This document shows, one piece after another, positions 18,041-26,228 of a DNA stretch of 61,144 bases. The notes beneath the pieces were generated by a model that had not been told where the DNA came from, ran no database searches, and saw only the letters and a list, made by a program, of their open reading frames with translations. Source of the DNA: an uncultured Acetatifactor sp. (GTDB lineage: Bacteria > Bacillota > Clostridia > Lachnospirales > Lachnospiraceae); assembly GCF_910585425.1 (NCBI RefSeq), contig NZ_CAJUCP010000028.1, positions 1 to 61,144 of the forward strand, read 5' to 3'. Positions within the stretch are counted from its first letter, which is position 1. Every line of letters starts with the position of its first letter. The position numbers and the translations under genes were made by a program.

Positions 18041-18973
18041 TCAGTCTTTCTCGGCGAACAGCTTCTTCGCCATGGTGGAGAAGAGCCATACAATCAACAG
18101 CAGCACCACCGATACGGCCGCGGCATAGCCCATCTCGTAGCGGATGAAGCCGTAGTCCTCGATGTGGTTCACGATCAACTGGGCGCTGTAGCCAGGCGTT
18201 GGGTTGGTCCCTGTCAGGGCCACGCCGATGGCGCCGTTGGCGAAGGTGTTCACCACTGCCATCACCGCGCCGAAGAGCATCTGGGGCTTCATGGTAGGGA
18301 CAGTGATGTAGATCATCTCCTGGAAGCGGTTCTTGATGCCATCGATGGCCCCTGCCTCATAGAGCTCCTCGTCCGCGTTCAGGATGCCTGCCATCATGGC
18401 CAGGAACCCTACACCCATGCTGGACCACAGGGCCACGATGATAACGATGGGCAGCAAGTACCTGGCATCCACCAGCCATACGATGGGCTCCGTGATCACT
18501 CCCAGCTTCATCAGGATGCTGTTCAGGTAGCCCGTCTGGTCGCCGGTGAAGATGATCTTCCACAGCACGGTCATGGCCACGCCGCTGGTCATGCTGGGGG
18601 AATAGAAAATCAGCGCCAGGATCGTCCGGGGCACCTTGGAGATCTGGGCCAGGATCCAGGCCAGGAAGAAGGAGAGCACATAGCCTCCCACTCCTACGAT
18701 CAGCACGTACACCACGGTGTTGGGCAGCACATACTGCATGAAAATCTCGTCCTGGGTAATCAGGTTGATATAGTTCATGAATCCCACGAAATCGGGAAAT
18801 TCAATGGTGTTGAAATTCGTAAAGGAAAGCGCTATGGCAATCACCATGGGTATGATGATGAATACGGCGAACAAAAGCAGGTAGGGCGACAGGAACCATT
18901 TCGCCGCCGGGTTGGCGTTCTCGCGCTTGCCGATGTTGTTCTTTTTCGCTCTTTTTGATTCCGCTGCGCTCAT
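18041..18973 (-). CDS. Carbohydrate ABC transporter permease, MalF type
   Basis: 310 aa with the first helix YLLLFAVFIIIPMVIAIALS and the EAA-like loop LYEAGAIDGIKNRFQEMIYI. Its ATG overlaps the stop of the giant solute-binding gene by four bases (ATGA), so the two are translationally coupled and likely form one importer. Confidence 0.9.
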   Translation of the reverse strand: MSAAESKRAKKNNIGKRENANPAAKWFLSPYLLLFAVFIIIPMVIAIALSFTNFNTIEFPDFVGFMNYINLITQDEIFMQYVLPNTVVYVLIVGVGGYVLSFFLAWILAQISKVPRTILALIFYSPSMTSGVAMTVLWKIIFTGDQTGYLNSILMKLGVITEPIVWLVDARYLLPIVIIVALWSSMGVGFLAMMAGILNADEELYEAGAIDGIKNRFQEMIYITVPTMKPQMLFGAVMAVVNTFANGAIGVALTGTNPTPGYSAQLIVNHIEDYGFIRYEMGYAAAVSVVLLLIVWLFSTMAKKLFAEKD

Positions 18974-21900
18974 TTGCCCTCACCCCCTTTTTCCTCTTCC
19001 GCAGAATGCTCTTCTTCCATGGAATGCTCTTCTTCCGCGGAATGCTCTTCTTCCGTCTTGCCCAGAATCTCCCTCACCCGTTCCAGCGTGGGAACCTCAT
19101 AAGGCGTAATCACATTGCCGTTCGCGTCATTATAGCCGAATTCCTCCAGCTTGCGCTCCGTCTCCCGGTTGATCCGCTTCACCGCGTTGTCCAGGGTGCG
19201 TCGCAGGTTCTTGCCGTCTACCACCACGGAATTGTAGGCATTTGAGATCTCACGCTCTACCATATAGGAGCCTGGCAGCCTGGGGGATTCGTTGATCCAC
19301 TCCGCCTGGGCCAGGATGGTCTCCTTGTCTTTGGTCTTCCAGGGCAGCATGGAGAAGGCTTCGATATTGGCCGTGTTCCACAGGAAGGAGCTTCCGTAGG
19401 TAATCTGCACAGTCTGGCCGAAGGCCGCCTGCACCTGGGCGGAGGACCACCACTTCATGAACTCCCAGGCCTGGGCCTCCCGCTCCGGATCGGAGGAGAA
19501 CATCACCGTACTCTCCGCGCCCCCTGCGGTATAGCGCAGCGTCTCGCCGTCCTCTGTCACCGTGCCGGGCACCATGTGGATCTCCCAGCTATTGGCTATC
19601 TCCGGCGCGGCGTTCAGGAGCAGATTGTACACCGAATAGTCCGCGATTCCGACAGGCATGGAGCCGTTGCGGAAGTGCTGGTAGAAATTCGGTATGTCCT
19701 TGGGCAGGTTATAGATGGTGAAAAGCTCCGTCAGCTCCTTGAAGCCTGCCACGGATTCCTCGCTGGTCAGGTTGGAATCCCCTGCGAACTGCGTATAAAG
19801 GGAGCCGCCGTTCTGCAGGATCAATGGCGTGGTGCCATGGAAGTTGCGCATGGCCAGCATGCCCGCCGTGGGGTAATAGAAATTCATGCCCCGCATCTGC
19901 AGGGAAGGAAGGAGGTTCTTCACATCCTGCAGGGTGTCCGGGGTCTCCAGACCCAGCTTGTCGAAGATGTCCGTCCGCACATACAGCACCCAGAAATTCA
20001 TGGTCTCCGGCAGGGCATAGATGCCGTCCCCTATGGTGGCGGGCACCAGCAGGCCCTCCTCGAACCGGCCTGCCACCTCCACAAAATCATCGAATTCCGT
20101 CAAATCCTTGACGGCTCCCCGGATTCCAAGTTCGAAGGGAACCGCGTAGTTGATGCCTGTGGCGATGTCCGGTGCATCACCGGAGGCGTTGGCCAGAATC
20201 AGTTTATTCTGGTCCGGCATCAGCGCCAGGTCCACCTGGATGCCGGTCCGGGCCGTGAAATCCTCGTCGATCATCTTCTGCATGATCTCCAAATACTGCC
20301 TGGAGCGGTTCACCCACACCTGGATGTGGGAGGGGTCATTGTTGCCGGTAGAATAGGCCTGGGACGTGAAGGACGTGACGAAGCGCCTGGCGCTGGCGGC
20401 TATGGAAGTAAAGAAGCCCGCGTTCTTCGGCAGCTTCGCGCCCTCCTGGTACAGATAAATCCTGTCGATGCCCAGCTCGTTCTTGTTCAGGCTGTCAATC
20501 AGGTTGGCCAGGAACTGGTTCACGGAGTTGGTGCTGGTGGTCAGCTCTGCCACCCGGTAGGCCAGGTCGTCCGGCTCCGAGGCCAGGCTGCGCAGTTGCT
20601 CCGAGGCCACCGCCGCGGAGGAGAAGGCGCCTATCTTCTTCACGTCGGGATTGTAGACCCTCATGCTCTCACAGAGTTCGTCCAGGGTGTCGGCGTAGCT
20701 CTCCAGGCGGTCGATTGCGTCCGGTATATACTTTTCTATATCCAGATCCCTGTACTTATCCTTATTGTTGCCCGCCACCTTGGTGATCTCCAGGTTCAGG
20801 TTGTTGACACCGCTCATGATCTTGTCAACGCTCTCCAGCACAGGCCGGATCGGATCCGCTGAGATAATGAAAGAAATGCTATGGAGGCCCGCGTCCAGAT
20901 CCAGGCTCAAATAATTGCCCTCCGCATCCGCAAAGGTCTCGGTGCGGTAGCTTTTCCCATAATCCAGCCCGTAGTTGCAGAACGCGCTGCTGGGAATCTG
21001 TCCGTCCACCTCCACATTGAGAAAGACGGGGAAGTCAGCCTTCTCGCTCTGCTTGTAGTTCAGAGCCAGATAATAGGTTCCGGCCTCCTCCACCTGGAAT
21101 TCGTATGTAATCTTCTGTCCCGCATCTTTGAAGGAAGTGTTGTCAATCGTGTTGAGGGCCTTGGTCTCCACCTCATAGGGATCCAGATCCACATCCAGCT
21201 CACAGGCAGCACGGATGGAAGAGGCGTTCCTCTCGGTCATGGCCTCCGCCTGGATCGATATGATATTTGCGCCCTCAGCCTTCTTCGAGCCGGTGTACTC
21301 CGGAATGGAGGGCTCGCTGTTCAGATAGATGTTCCCCAGGAGCATGGTGCCCTCGATCATGGCGATCTCCAGCTCGTTCTCCCCCTTGGCAAGCTCGATG
21401 GCCAGGGGCTGGGAATGGCGGTAGCTGGCGTCGGAGATGTATTTGTTCTCCCACTTCACCACCTTGTCAGGCACGGGCACGATCTGGTTTCCGTATCTGT
21501 CAAAGGACGGCGCCTCCGGATCCTTCCATGCCGCCTCGAACTCCAGGTCCCGCAGCTCGTAGAACTGGTACTCGCCATTCACCTTCATGGACAGCTCCAG
21601 GGGAAGCACGCTGCTCCCTGCATCCAGATAGTCCAGGCTGATGTAGTAGCGCGCAGTCTCGGGAGCGTCCACGGTCACGATGCCGCTGTCATGGATCTCC
21701 AGCTTTACCGCCTGCCCGATGCCCCCCCTGAGGCCGTATTCGTCAGGAACAAGCTCCGTGCCGCTCAGGCCCCGGAAATGCTCCGCAGCCGGGATGCAGA
21801 CCTGCCCGCCCTGATAATAAGGGCTGTCCTGACTCTGGCTGACCATGGTATAGTTCCTGTCGTGCATGTCGTTGGAAAAGTCATCCGTGATGTAATCGGA

Positions 21901-22077
21901 TGCCGTCTCCGCATTGGCCACACCGTCCGCCAGGGCCTTGTCCGCCGCCCCTTCTTCGGCACAGACGCTCATGCCTGCCTGTGCCATTGCCCCGGCCATG
22001 GCCCAGGCAAGCATCCTTCGGAATATCCTGTTTCCGCGGAATGCCGCTCTTGCGCGCCTTTCCTCTCTTGGATACAT
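18970..22077 (-). CDS. Giant ABC solute-binding protein (1035 aa) with N-terminal extension and Glu/His-rich tail
   Basis: Exported protein with signal sequence ending near SVCA-EEGAA. Residues ~60-560 form a large extension of repeated beta-rich, carbohydrate-binding-like segments (DSGIVTVDAPETARYYISL; AGTYYLALNY) and a helical linker. The C-terminal ~470 residues are a typical family 1 binding protein (HIQVWVNRSRQYLEIMQ; GDAPDIATGINY). No lipobox is evident, so anchoring may depend on partners. The tail holds three EEEHSA/M hexapeptides. Binding proteins are usually 400-550 aa, so this is about double. The start uses GAAGGTGGAGG upstream. I infer capture of polymer or long oligosaccharide for the permeases downstream. 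Confidence 0.85.
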   Translation of the reverse strand: MYPREERRARAAFRGNRIFRRMLAWAMAGAMAQAGMSVCAEEGAADKALADGVANAETASDYITDDFSNDMHDRNYTMVSQSQDSPYYQGGQVCIPAAEHFRGLSGTELVPDEYGLRGGIGQAVKLEIHDSGIVTVDAPETARYYISLDYLDAGSSVLPLELSMKVNGEYQFYELRDLEFEAAWKDPEAPSFDRYGNQIVPVPDKVVKWENKYISDASYRHSQPLAIELAKGENELEIAMIEGTMLLGNIYLNSEPSIPEYTGSKKAEGANIISIQAEAMTERNASSIRAACELDVDLDPYEVETKALNTIDNTSFKDAGQKITYEFQVEEAGTYYLALNYKQSEKADFPVFLNVEVDGQIPSSAFCNYGLDYGKSYRTETFADAEGNYLSLDLDAGLHSISFIISADPIRPVLESVDKIMSGVNNLNLEITKVAGNNKDKYRDLDIEKYIPDAIDRLESYADTLDELCESMRVYNPDVKKIGAFSSAAVASEQLRSLASEPDDLAYRVAELTTSTNSVNQFLANLIDSLNKNELGIDRIYLYQEGAKLPKNAGFFTSIAASARRFVTSFTSQAYSTGNNDPSHIQVWVNRSRQYLEIMQKMIDEDFTARTGIQVDLALMPDQNKLILANASGDAPDIATGINYAVPFELGIRGAVKDLTEFDDFVEVAGRFEEGLLVPATIGDGIYALPETMNFWVLYVRTDIFDKLGLETPDTLQDVKNLLPSLQMRGMNFYYPTAGMLAMRNFHGTTPLILQNGGSLYTQFAGDSNLTSEESVAGFKELTELFTIYNLPKDIPNFYQHFRNGSMPVGIADYSVYNLLLNAAPEIANSWEIHMVPGTVTEDGETLRYTAGGAESTVMFSSDPEREAQAWEFMKWWSSAQVQAAFGQTVQITYGSSFLWNTANIEAFSMLPWKTKDKETILAQAEWINESPRLPGSYMVEREISNAYNSVVVDGKNLRRTLDNAVKRINRETERKLEEFGYNDANGNVITPYEVPTLERVREILGKTEEEHSAEEEHSMEEEHSAEEEKGGEGK
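19001..19054. repeat. Three 18-bp tandem repeats in the binding-protein tail
   Basis: Three adjacent 18-base copies share the core GAATGCTCTTCTTCC and differ only in the first three bases. On the minus strand they encode EEEHS(A/M) three times, an acidic and histidine-bearing tail. Such in-frame repeats can change copy number by slippage without a frameshift. Confidence 0.85.
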
Positions 22078-22140
22078 ACCTCCACCTTCTTTCCAGCAGC
22101 CGTCCCTTTTCCCGGCCGCTTTTTATGCTGAACCTATTGC

Positions 22141-23808
22141 TTACTGCGCTGTATAGCCGCTCCCCCAGACTGCGTAGCCCTTGTCGGAAAGGGCCGTGAA
22201 CGTGACCACGTCCTTATAGCCGTACTGATCCCACTCCACGATCCACTGGCCTCTGTACTCGATGCCGTTCAGGACGATCACCGCCTCATGTCCCTCCTTC
22301 AGTTCCCAGGTGCCCTCGTAGCTGCCGCTTACCGTGTGGTCCGGGTTCAGGACGATGTCCTCGGAGGCCCTGGTGACGGAGGAGATGTCGTGCATGTGGT
22401 TGAACACCTTGTAGGGGCCGGGGATCACGGATTCGTCCAAATCCTCCAGCCTCTCCCCCGCATAGCGGTAAGGAGATACCACCGGCCAGCCGTCCTCATT
22501 CAAAAACATCTGGTGCACCCTCACCTGATGGGCCTCTCCCTTGCCCTCGAAGCGGGTGTGGAATATGAGGAAATACTGTCCCGTCTCCTCCTCATAGATG
22601 GCGCTGTTGTGTCCCGGGGAGACGTAGCCGCTTCTGAACTTCCCGTTCTCTCCCTCCACATGGGGGAAGGAGAAATTGCCCATGAGCTTCACACCGTATT
22701 TCCCCGCGGCAGAATCGTCGAAGAAGCTCCCTGCCGGGCCCTTGCACGCTATCATGTCCTGGCCCTCGCTGTCCACGTAGGGGCCGTCTGGATTCTCGGA
22801 CCTGCACACCCGGATATTGTAGCCCCCGTCTGCCGCCAGGCCGCCGAAGGACAGGAAGAGGTAATAGTATTCCGTCTCCGGGCTGTAGAGGATGTAGGGG
22901 GCCTCTATCCGCAGATGGTTGCCGCCCAACAGCTTCCTGCCGTAGCCGCTCTCCAGCGGGAAGCCGGTATCCGGATCCATCTCCAGGATGTAGATGCCGC
23001 CGGAGTAGGAGCCGTACACCATCCAGAGCCTGCCCTCCTTGTCGAAGAACACACAGGGGTCTACCGTGTTGGGCTCTATGGTGGCATCATAGACACCGCC
23101 GTCCTCGTCCGGCGTGGCGGCGTCCTGCCCGGATTTCAGGATGATCCCCAAATCCTGATAAGGGCCCTCCACATTGTCCGCCACCGCTATCCCTAAAGCA
23201 GACAAAGGGGAGGCGCCTTCGCAATTGCAGTAATACATATAGAATCTACCGTCTGCCAACTGAATCACATCCGGTGCCCAGAAGGTGTCGGTCTTCGCCC
23301 ATTCGAAGGCTTCCTTCATCTCCTCTTTGGCATTGGGAATGATTGTGTTGTCCGGCTTTACGTCCGAGTCTATCAGCGTCCAGTTCATCAGGTCTTCGGT
23401 CTTCGCCCCTGCCAGATGGGAGCCGAACACATACCATGTGCCGCCCGCTTTGATGACAGATGGGTCGTGGACAGTGACCTCCGAGAAGGTATGCTCCACC
23501 AGCTCTGCCCCGGTGAGGTCAACGCCCCGGAGGTAGTCCGGCAGGGCGCTTTCCGCTTCCTGGGCCTGCTGGCCTGTGCCGTCCTGGGTCGCGGCCCCGT
23601 CATCGCCCCGGGCCATGCCGGCGCTCTCCTGGCCCTCCTCACTGGTTCCTTCCGCTTCCTGCGCGGACTTTTCGTCCGCCGATGCCTGCCCCCCATCTCC
23701 CGCCAGCTTATCCACCGCTTCCGATGCATCGCCGTCTCCCTGGACGCCGCAGGCCGTCATGATGCCCATCACCGCTGCCATACCAAGTAGATACCACCTT
23801 TTCTTCAT
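22141..23808 (-). CDS. Lipoprotein GH43 endo-arabinanase-like enzyme
   Basis: 555 aa. Lipobox MTAC gives Cys20, followed by an Asp/Glu/Gln-rich linker to about residue 88. The GH43 propeller shows the triad Asp115 (VHDPSVI), Asp in NTVDPCVFF and Glu in LRIEAPYIL, in the arrangement of bacterial extracellular arabinanases. A C-terminal small beta domain (YEGTWELKEGHEAVIVLNG, ending WGSGY) matches the accessory domain of that group. First gene of the ten-gene operon, cell-surface anchored, so it would cut polymer for the giant binding protein. Substrate is by family inference. Confidence 0.85.
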   Translation of the reverse strand: MKKRWYLLGMAAVMGIMTACGVQGDGDASEAVDKLAGDGGQASADEKSAQEAEGTSEEGQESAGMARGDDGAATQDGTGQQAQEAESALPDYLRGVDLTGAELVEHTFSEVTVHDPSVIKAGGTWYVFGSHLAGAKTEDLMNWTLIDSDVKPDNTIIPNAKEEMKEAFEWAKTDTFWAPDVIQLADGRFYMYYCNCEGASPLSALGIAVADNVEGPYQDLGIILKSGQDAATPDEDGGVYDATIEPNTVDPCVFFDKEGRLWMVYGSYSGGIYILEMDPDTGFPLESGYGRKLLGGNHLRIEAPYILYSPETEYYYLFLSFGGLAADGGYNIRVCRSENPDGPYVDSEGQDMIACKGPAGSFFDDSAAGKYGVKLMGNFSFPHVEGENGKFRSGYVSPGHNSAIYEEETGQYFLIFHTRFEGKGEAHQVRVHQMFLNEDGWPVVSPYRYAGERLEDLDESVIPGPYKVFNHMHDISSVTRASEDIVLNPDHTVSGSYEGTWELKEGHEAVIVLNGIEYRGQWIVEWDQYGYKDVVTFTALSDKGYAVWGSGYTAQ

Positions 23809-24377
23809 TGCATTTACCTGTACCTTTCCATATCCTGCAATCTTACGGCTTACACCCTGTTCCTCCCCTTTGTCTTGGGAATTATGTTTTATTTATAAAA
23901 TAATTTTGCATATTCTAAATATATTTTACTGTTATAAATTATTTTAGTTTTTTCTAAACATTCGGGCTAATAAATTTGCGGGGAAGAAAACTCCGCCCGC
24001 ATTCCTGTCCTGGCCCAACACGCCCTGCCTCCGGCATATTGCAAAGAAATAAAATAGGTTCTCTTGTGTTTTATAAAATATCTTCCGATTTTCTCACATC
24101 CGCTACAGCAAATTCACGAATCATCCCTTCTGTTCCGGTGCTATATTTATTATATCATGTCTTTTTCGTTTTTCAATGCCTATTTGAAAAGTGTTGGATT
24201 TTTGTGAAATAATAATAAAGTCGATGTGTCGTTTTTGTGAACTATCACGAAATTCTAAAATAGTTTAGATTTATATAAAATATATGGAACCGTTCATTTC
24301 TTAATTATCACCCCAATAGTCTTCAACCAAATTTTGAGGCATTTGATGACCCTGTCCGGTTCTTCCATCCGATCCTT
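23809..24377. promoter_or_regulatory. AT-rich control region of the ten-gene operon
   Basis: No gene is visible. On the minus strand a possible promoter is TTTAGA (23953-23958), 16 bases, TATAAC (23931-23936). It overlaps the palindrome TTTAG-TTTTTT-CTAAA (23943-23958), which is shared with the promoter of the ArsR-type regulator. A second palindrome in the opposite arrangement, TCTAAA-ATAG-TTTAGA, lies at 24254-24269. The sharp drop in GC relative to the flanking genes marks this as a long regulatory spacer. Confidence 0.6.
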
Positions 24378-24420
24378 GCAAAAAACGGCAGGACGATTCT
24401 ATGTCTTCATCCTGCCGTTC
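24378..24420 (-). terminator. Intrinsic terminator after abfA
   Basis: Minus strand AACGGCAGGA pairs with TCCTGCCGTT (24384-24393 and 24410-24419) and is followed directly by a T tract. It isolates the arabinofuranosidase gene from the downstream operon. Confidence 0.85.
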
Positions 24421-24461
24421 TCTTCTCCTGCCATATCCTTATGCGCTCAGCTTCTGGTGTC

Positions 24462-25973
24462 CTACCGTATCTCCAGACTCACCACGCTGCAGGCCGGGAT
24501 GGTAAAGCTCACGCCCCGTTCCGTCAGCGCCACATCCTCGAACACCTCTTCCTTCACCCGTTCGGGCTCCTCGAAGGTATTGTGCGCCTGCATCTTGCCG
24601 GTGAGGATCGCGGCCCTCACTGTCTCCGGCCTCTTCTCCGTGAGCATCAGCTCCACGGGACAGGCGTCCCGGACGGACAGGTTCGCCAGGGTCACCAGCA
24701 CAGTCCCGTCCTCCCGCACCGACACGGATTCCTGCAGGGCGGGCACTTCGCAATCCTCCACGCCCACGGTTCCCTCTCCCGACAGGCTGCTCTCCACCAG
24801 TTCGGCCCCCTGATGGCCCCTGTACATGTGGAACACATGGTAGGTGGGCGTCAGCAGCATCCGCTCATCCTCCGTAAGAATCACGGACTGGAGCACGTTC
24901 ACCATCTGGGCGATGCAGGCCATCTTCACCCGGTCGCAGTGCCTGTTGAAGATGTTCAGGCTCACCGCCGCCACCAAAGCGTCCCGCATGGTGTTCTGCT
25001 GGTAGAGGAAGCCCGGGTTCGTCCCCGGCTCCACATCGAACCAGTCGCCCCACTCGTCCACGATCAGGCCAATCTTCTTGTCCGGGTCATATTGATCCAT
25101 GATGGCCCCATGGAGCTTGATCAGCTCCTCCATGTAGAGCGCCTTGTGCATGGTCTTGTACCAGTCCGCCTCGTCAAATCCGGTGGCGCTTCCCTTGTGC
25201 TCCCAGTCGCCGGGCACCACATAATAGTGCAGGGACAGCCCGTCCATGAAGCCGCTGAAATTCTTCCCGCCCGGATTCGGCTTGGCGTAGCAAGTCTCCA
25301 GCACCTTCTTTGTCCAGTTGTCATCGTCCGCGTTGGGGCCGCCGCAGATCTTCTTGACGGGCGCGGCCTTGTCGTAATGGCGGACGTAGGTCTGGTACCT
25401 GCGGTAGAGGTTGGCATAATATTCCGGCGTCATGTTGCCGCCGCAGCCCCAGTTCTCGTTGCCTACGCCGAAGTAGTCCACCCTCCAGGGCTCCTCCCGG
25501 CCGTTCCTGCGGCGAAGCTCCGCCATGGGGGACACGCCGTCGAAGGTCATGTACTCCACCCACTCGGACATCTCCTGCACGGTGCCGCTGCCCACATTGC
25601 CGTTGATGTAGGTCTTGCAGCCCAGCTGCTCGCAGAGCTCGAAGAACTCGTGGGTGCCGAAGCTGTTGTCCTCCACCACCCCGCCCCAGTGGGTGTTCAC
25701 CATCCGCTTGCGCCCCTCCTTAGGGCCGATGCCGTCCTTCCAGTGGTACTCGTCCGCAAAGCATCCGCCGGGCCAGCGCAGCACGGGAATCTGCAGCCTT
25801 TTCAGCGCCTCCACCACATCCGTGCGCATGCCGTTCTTGTTGGGGATATGGGAGTCCTCCCCCACGAACAGCCCCTCATAGATGCATCTGCCCAGATGCT
25901 CGGAGAAATGTCCGTAAATCTCCGGATTGATGTATCCTTTTTTCTTCTTTTCATTTACATATAATTTTGCCAT
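24462..25973 (-). CDS. abfA: Alpha-L-arabinofuranosidase, GH51
   Basis: 503 aa, cytoplasmic (no signal peptide), releases terminal arabinofuranose from imported arabino-oligosaccharides. The retaining GH51 residues are clear: acid/base Glu173 in GNENWGCGG and nucleophile Glu307 in IVDEWGDWF. The N-terminus INPEIYGHFSEHLGRCIYEG is the family signature. ATG 25973 follows GGAGGACG. It is monocistronic between two terminators, with a cre-like sequence and a 20-bp repeat upstream. Confidence 0.95.
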   Translation of the reverse strand: MAKLYVNEKKKKGYINPEIYGHFSEHLGRCIYEGLFVGEDSHIPNKNGMRTDVVEALKRLQIPVLRWPGGCFADEYHWKDGIGPKEGRKRMVNTHWGGVVEDNSFGTHEFFELCEQLGCKTYINGNVGSGTVQEMSEWVEYMTFDGVSPMAELRRRNGREEPWRVDYFGVGNENWGCGGNMTPEYYANLYRRYQTYVRHYDKAAPVKKICGGPNADDDNWTKKVLETCYAKPNPGGKNFSGFMDGLSLHYYVVPGDWEHKGSATGFDEADWYKTMHKALYMEELIKLHGAIMDQYDPDKKIGLIVDEWGDWFDVEPGTNPGFLYQQNTMRDALVAAVSLNIFNRHCDRVKMACIAQMVNVLQSVILTEDERMLLTPTYHVFHMYRGHQGAELVESSLSGEGTVGVEDCEVPALQESVSVREDGTVLVTLANLSVRDACPVELMLTEKRPETVRAAILTGKMQAHNTFEEPERVKEEVFEDVALTERGVSFTIPACSVVSLEIR

Positions 25974-26040
25974 TCAATCGTCCTCCAGCCGCTTATTCCT
26001 GTCCCTTATTCCAGCTTCCCATCCCGGTCCGGCGCCATCC

Positions 26041-26054
26041 TTCAAGCGCTTTAA
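26041..26054. promoter_or_regulatory. cre-like operator upstream of abfA
   Basis: TTCAAGCGCTTTAA resembles the CcpA/LacI-type operator TGAAANCGNTTTCA at 11 of 14 positions around the central GCGC. It sits 68 bases before the abfA start, consistent with catabolite repression. This is a single-site visual match only. Confidence 0.35.
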
Positions 26055-26060
26055 TCAACT

Positions 26061-26120
26061 TCCCACTGCGGGGCGCATGCTCCCACTGCGGGGCGCATGC
26101 TCCCACTACGGGGCGCATGC
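26061..26120. repeat. Three 20-bp tandem repeats upstream of abfA
   Basis: The unit TCCCACTGCGGGGCGCATGC occurs three times head to tail with one substitution in the third copy. It lies between the tktB terminator and abfA. Function is unknown: it may be a slippage-prone spacer or clustered protein-binding sites. Confidence 0.85.
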
Positions 26121-26158
26121 AGCTAAGCCGCTAATGTCCATACGCATCCCTGTGCATA

Positions 26159-26196
26159 GAAAAAGAATCTGCCGCCCGTCAAGACAGCAGATTCTC
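26159..26196 (-). terminator. Intrinsic terminator after the araA-transketolase operon
   Basis: Minus strand AGAATCTGC pairs with GCAGATTCT (26164-26172 and 26187-26195) and is followed by TTTTTC. It closes the araA-tkt operon. Confidence 0.85.
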
Positions 26197-26228
26197 TTTG
26201 GAATGCTCTACTGCCAGAAAACCTTCCC

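Noticed and set aside
24254..24269. Palindrome TCTAAA-ATAG-TTTAGA as another regulator operator
   Set aside because: The half-sites are in the reverse arrangement compared with the shared TTTAG-N6-CTAAA motif, and it lies ~450 bases from the gene; noted only as a possible extra site.
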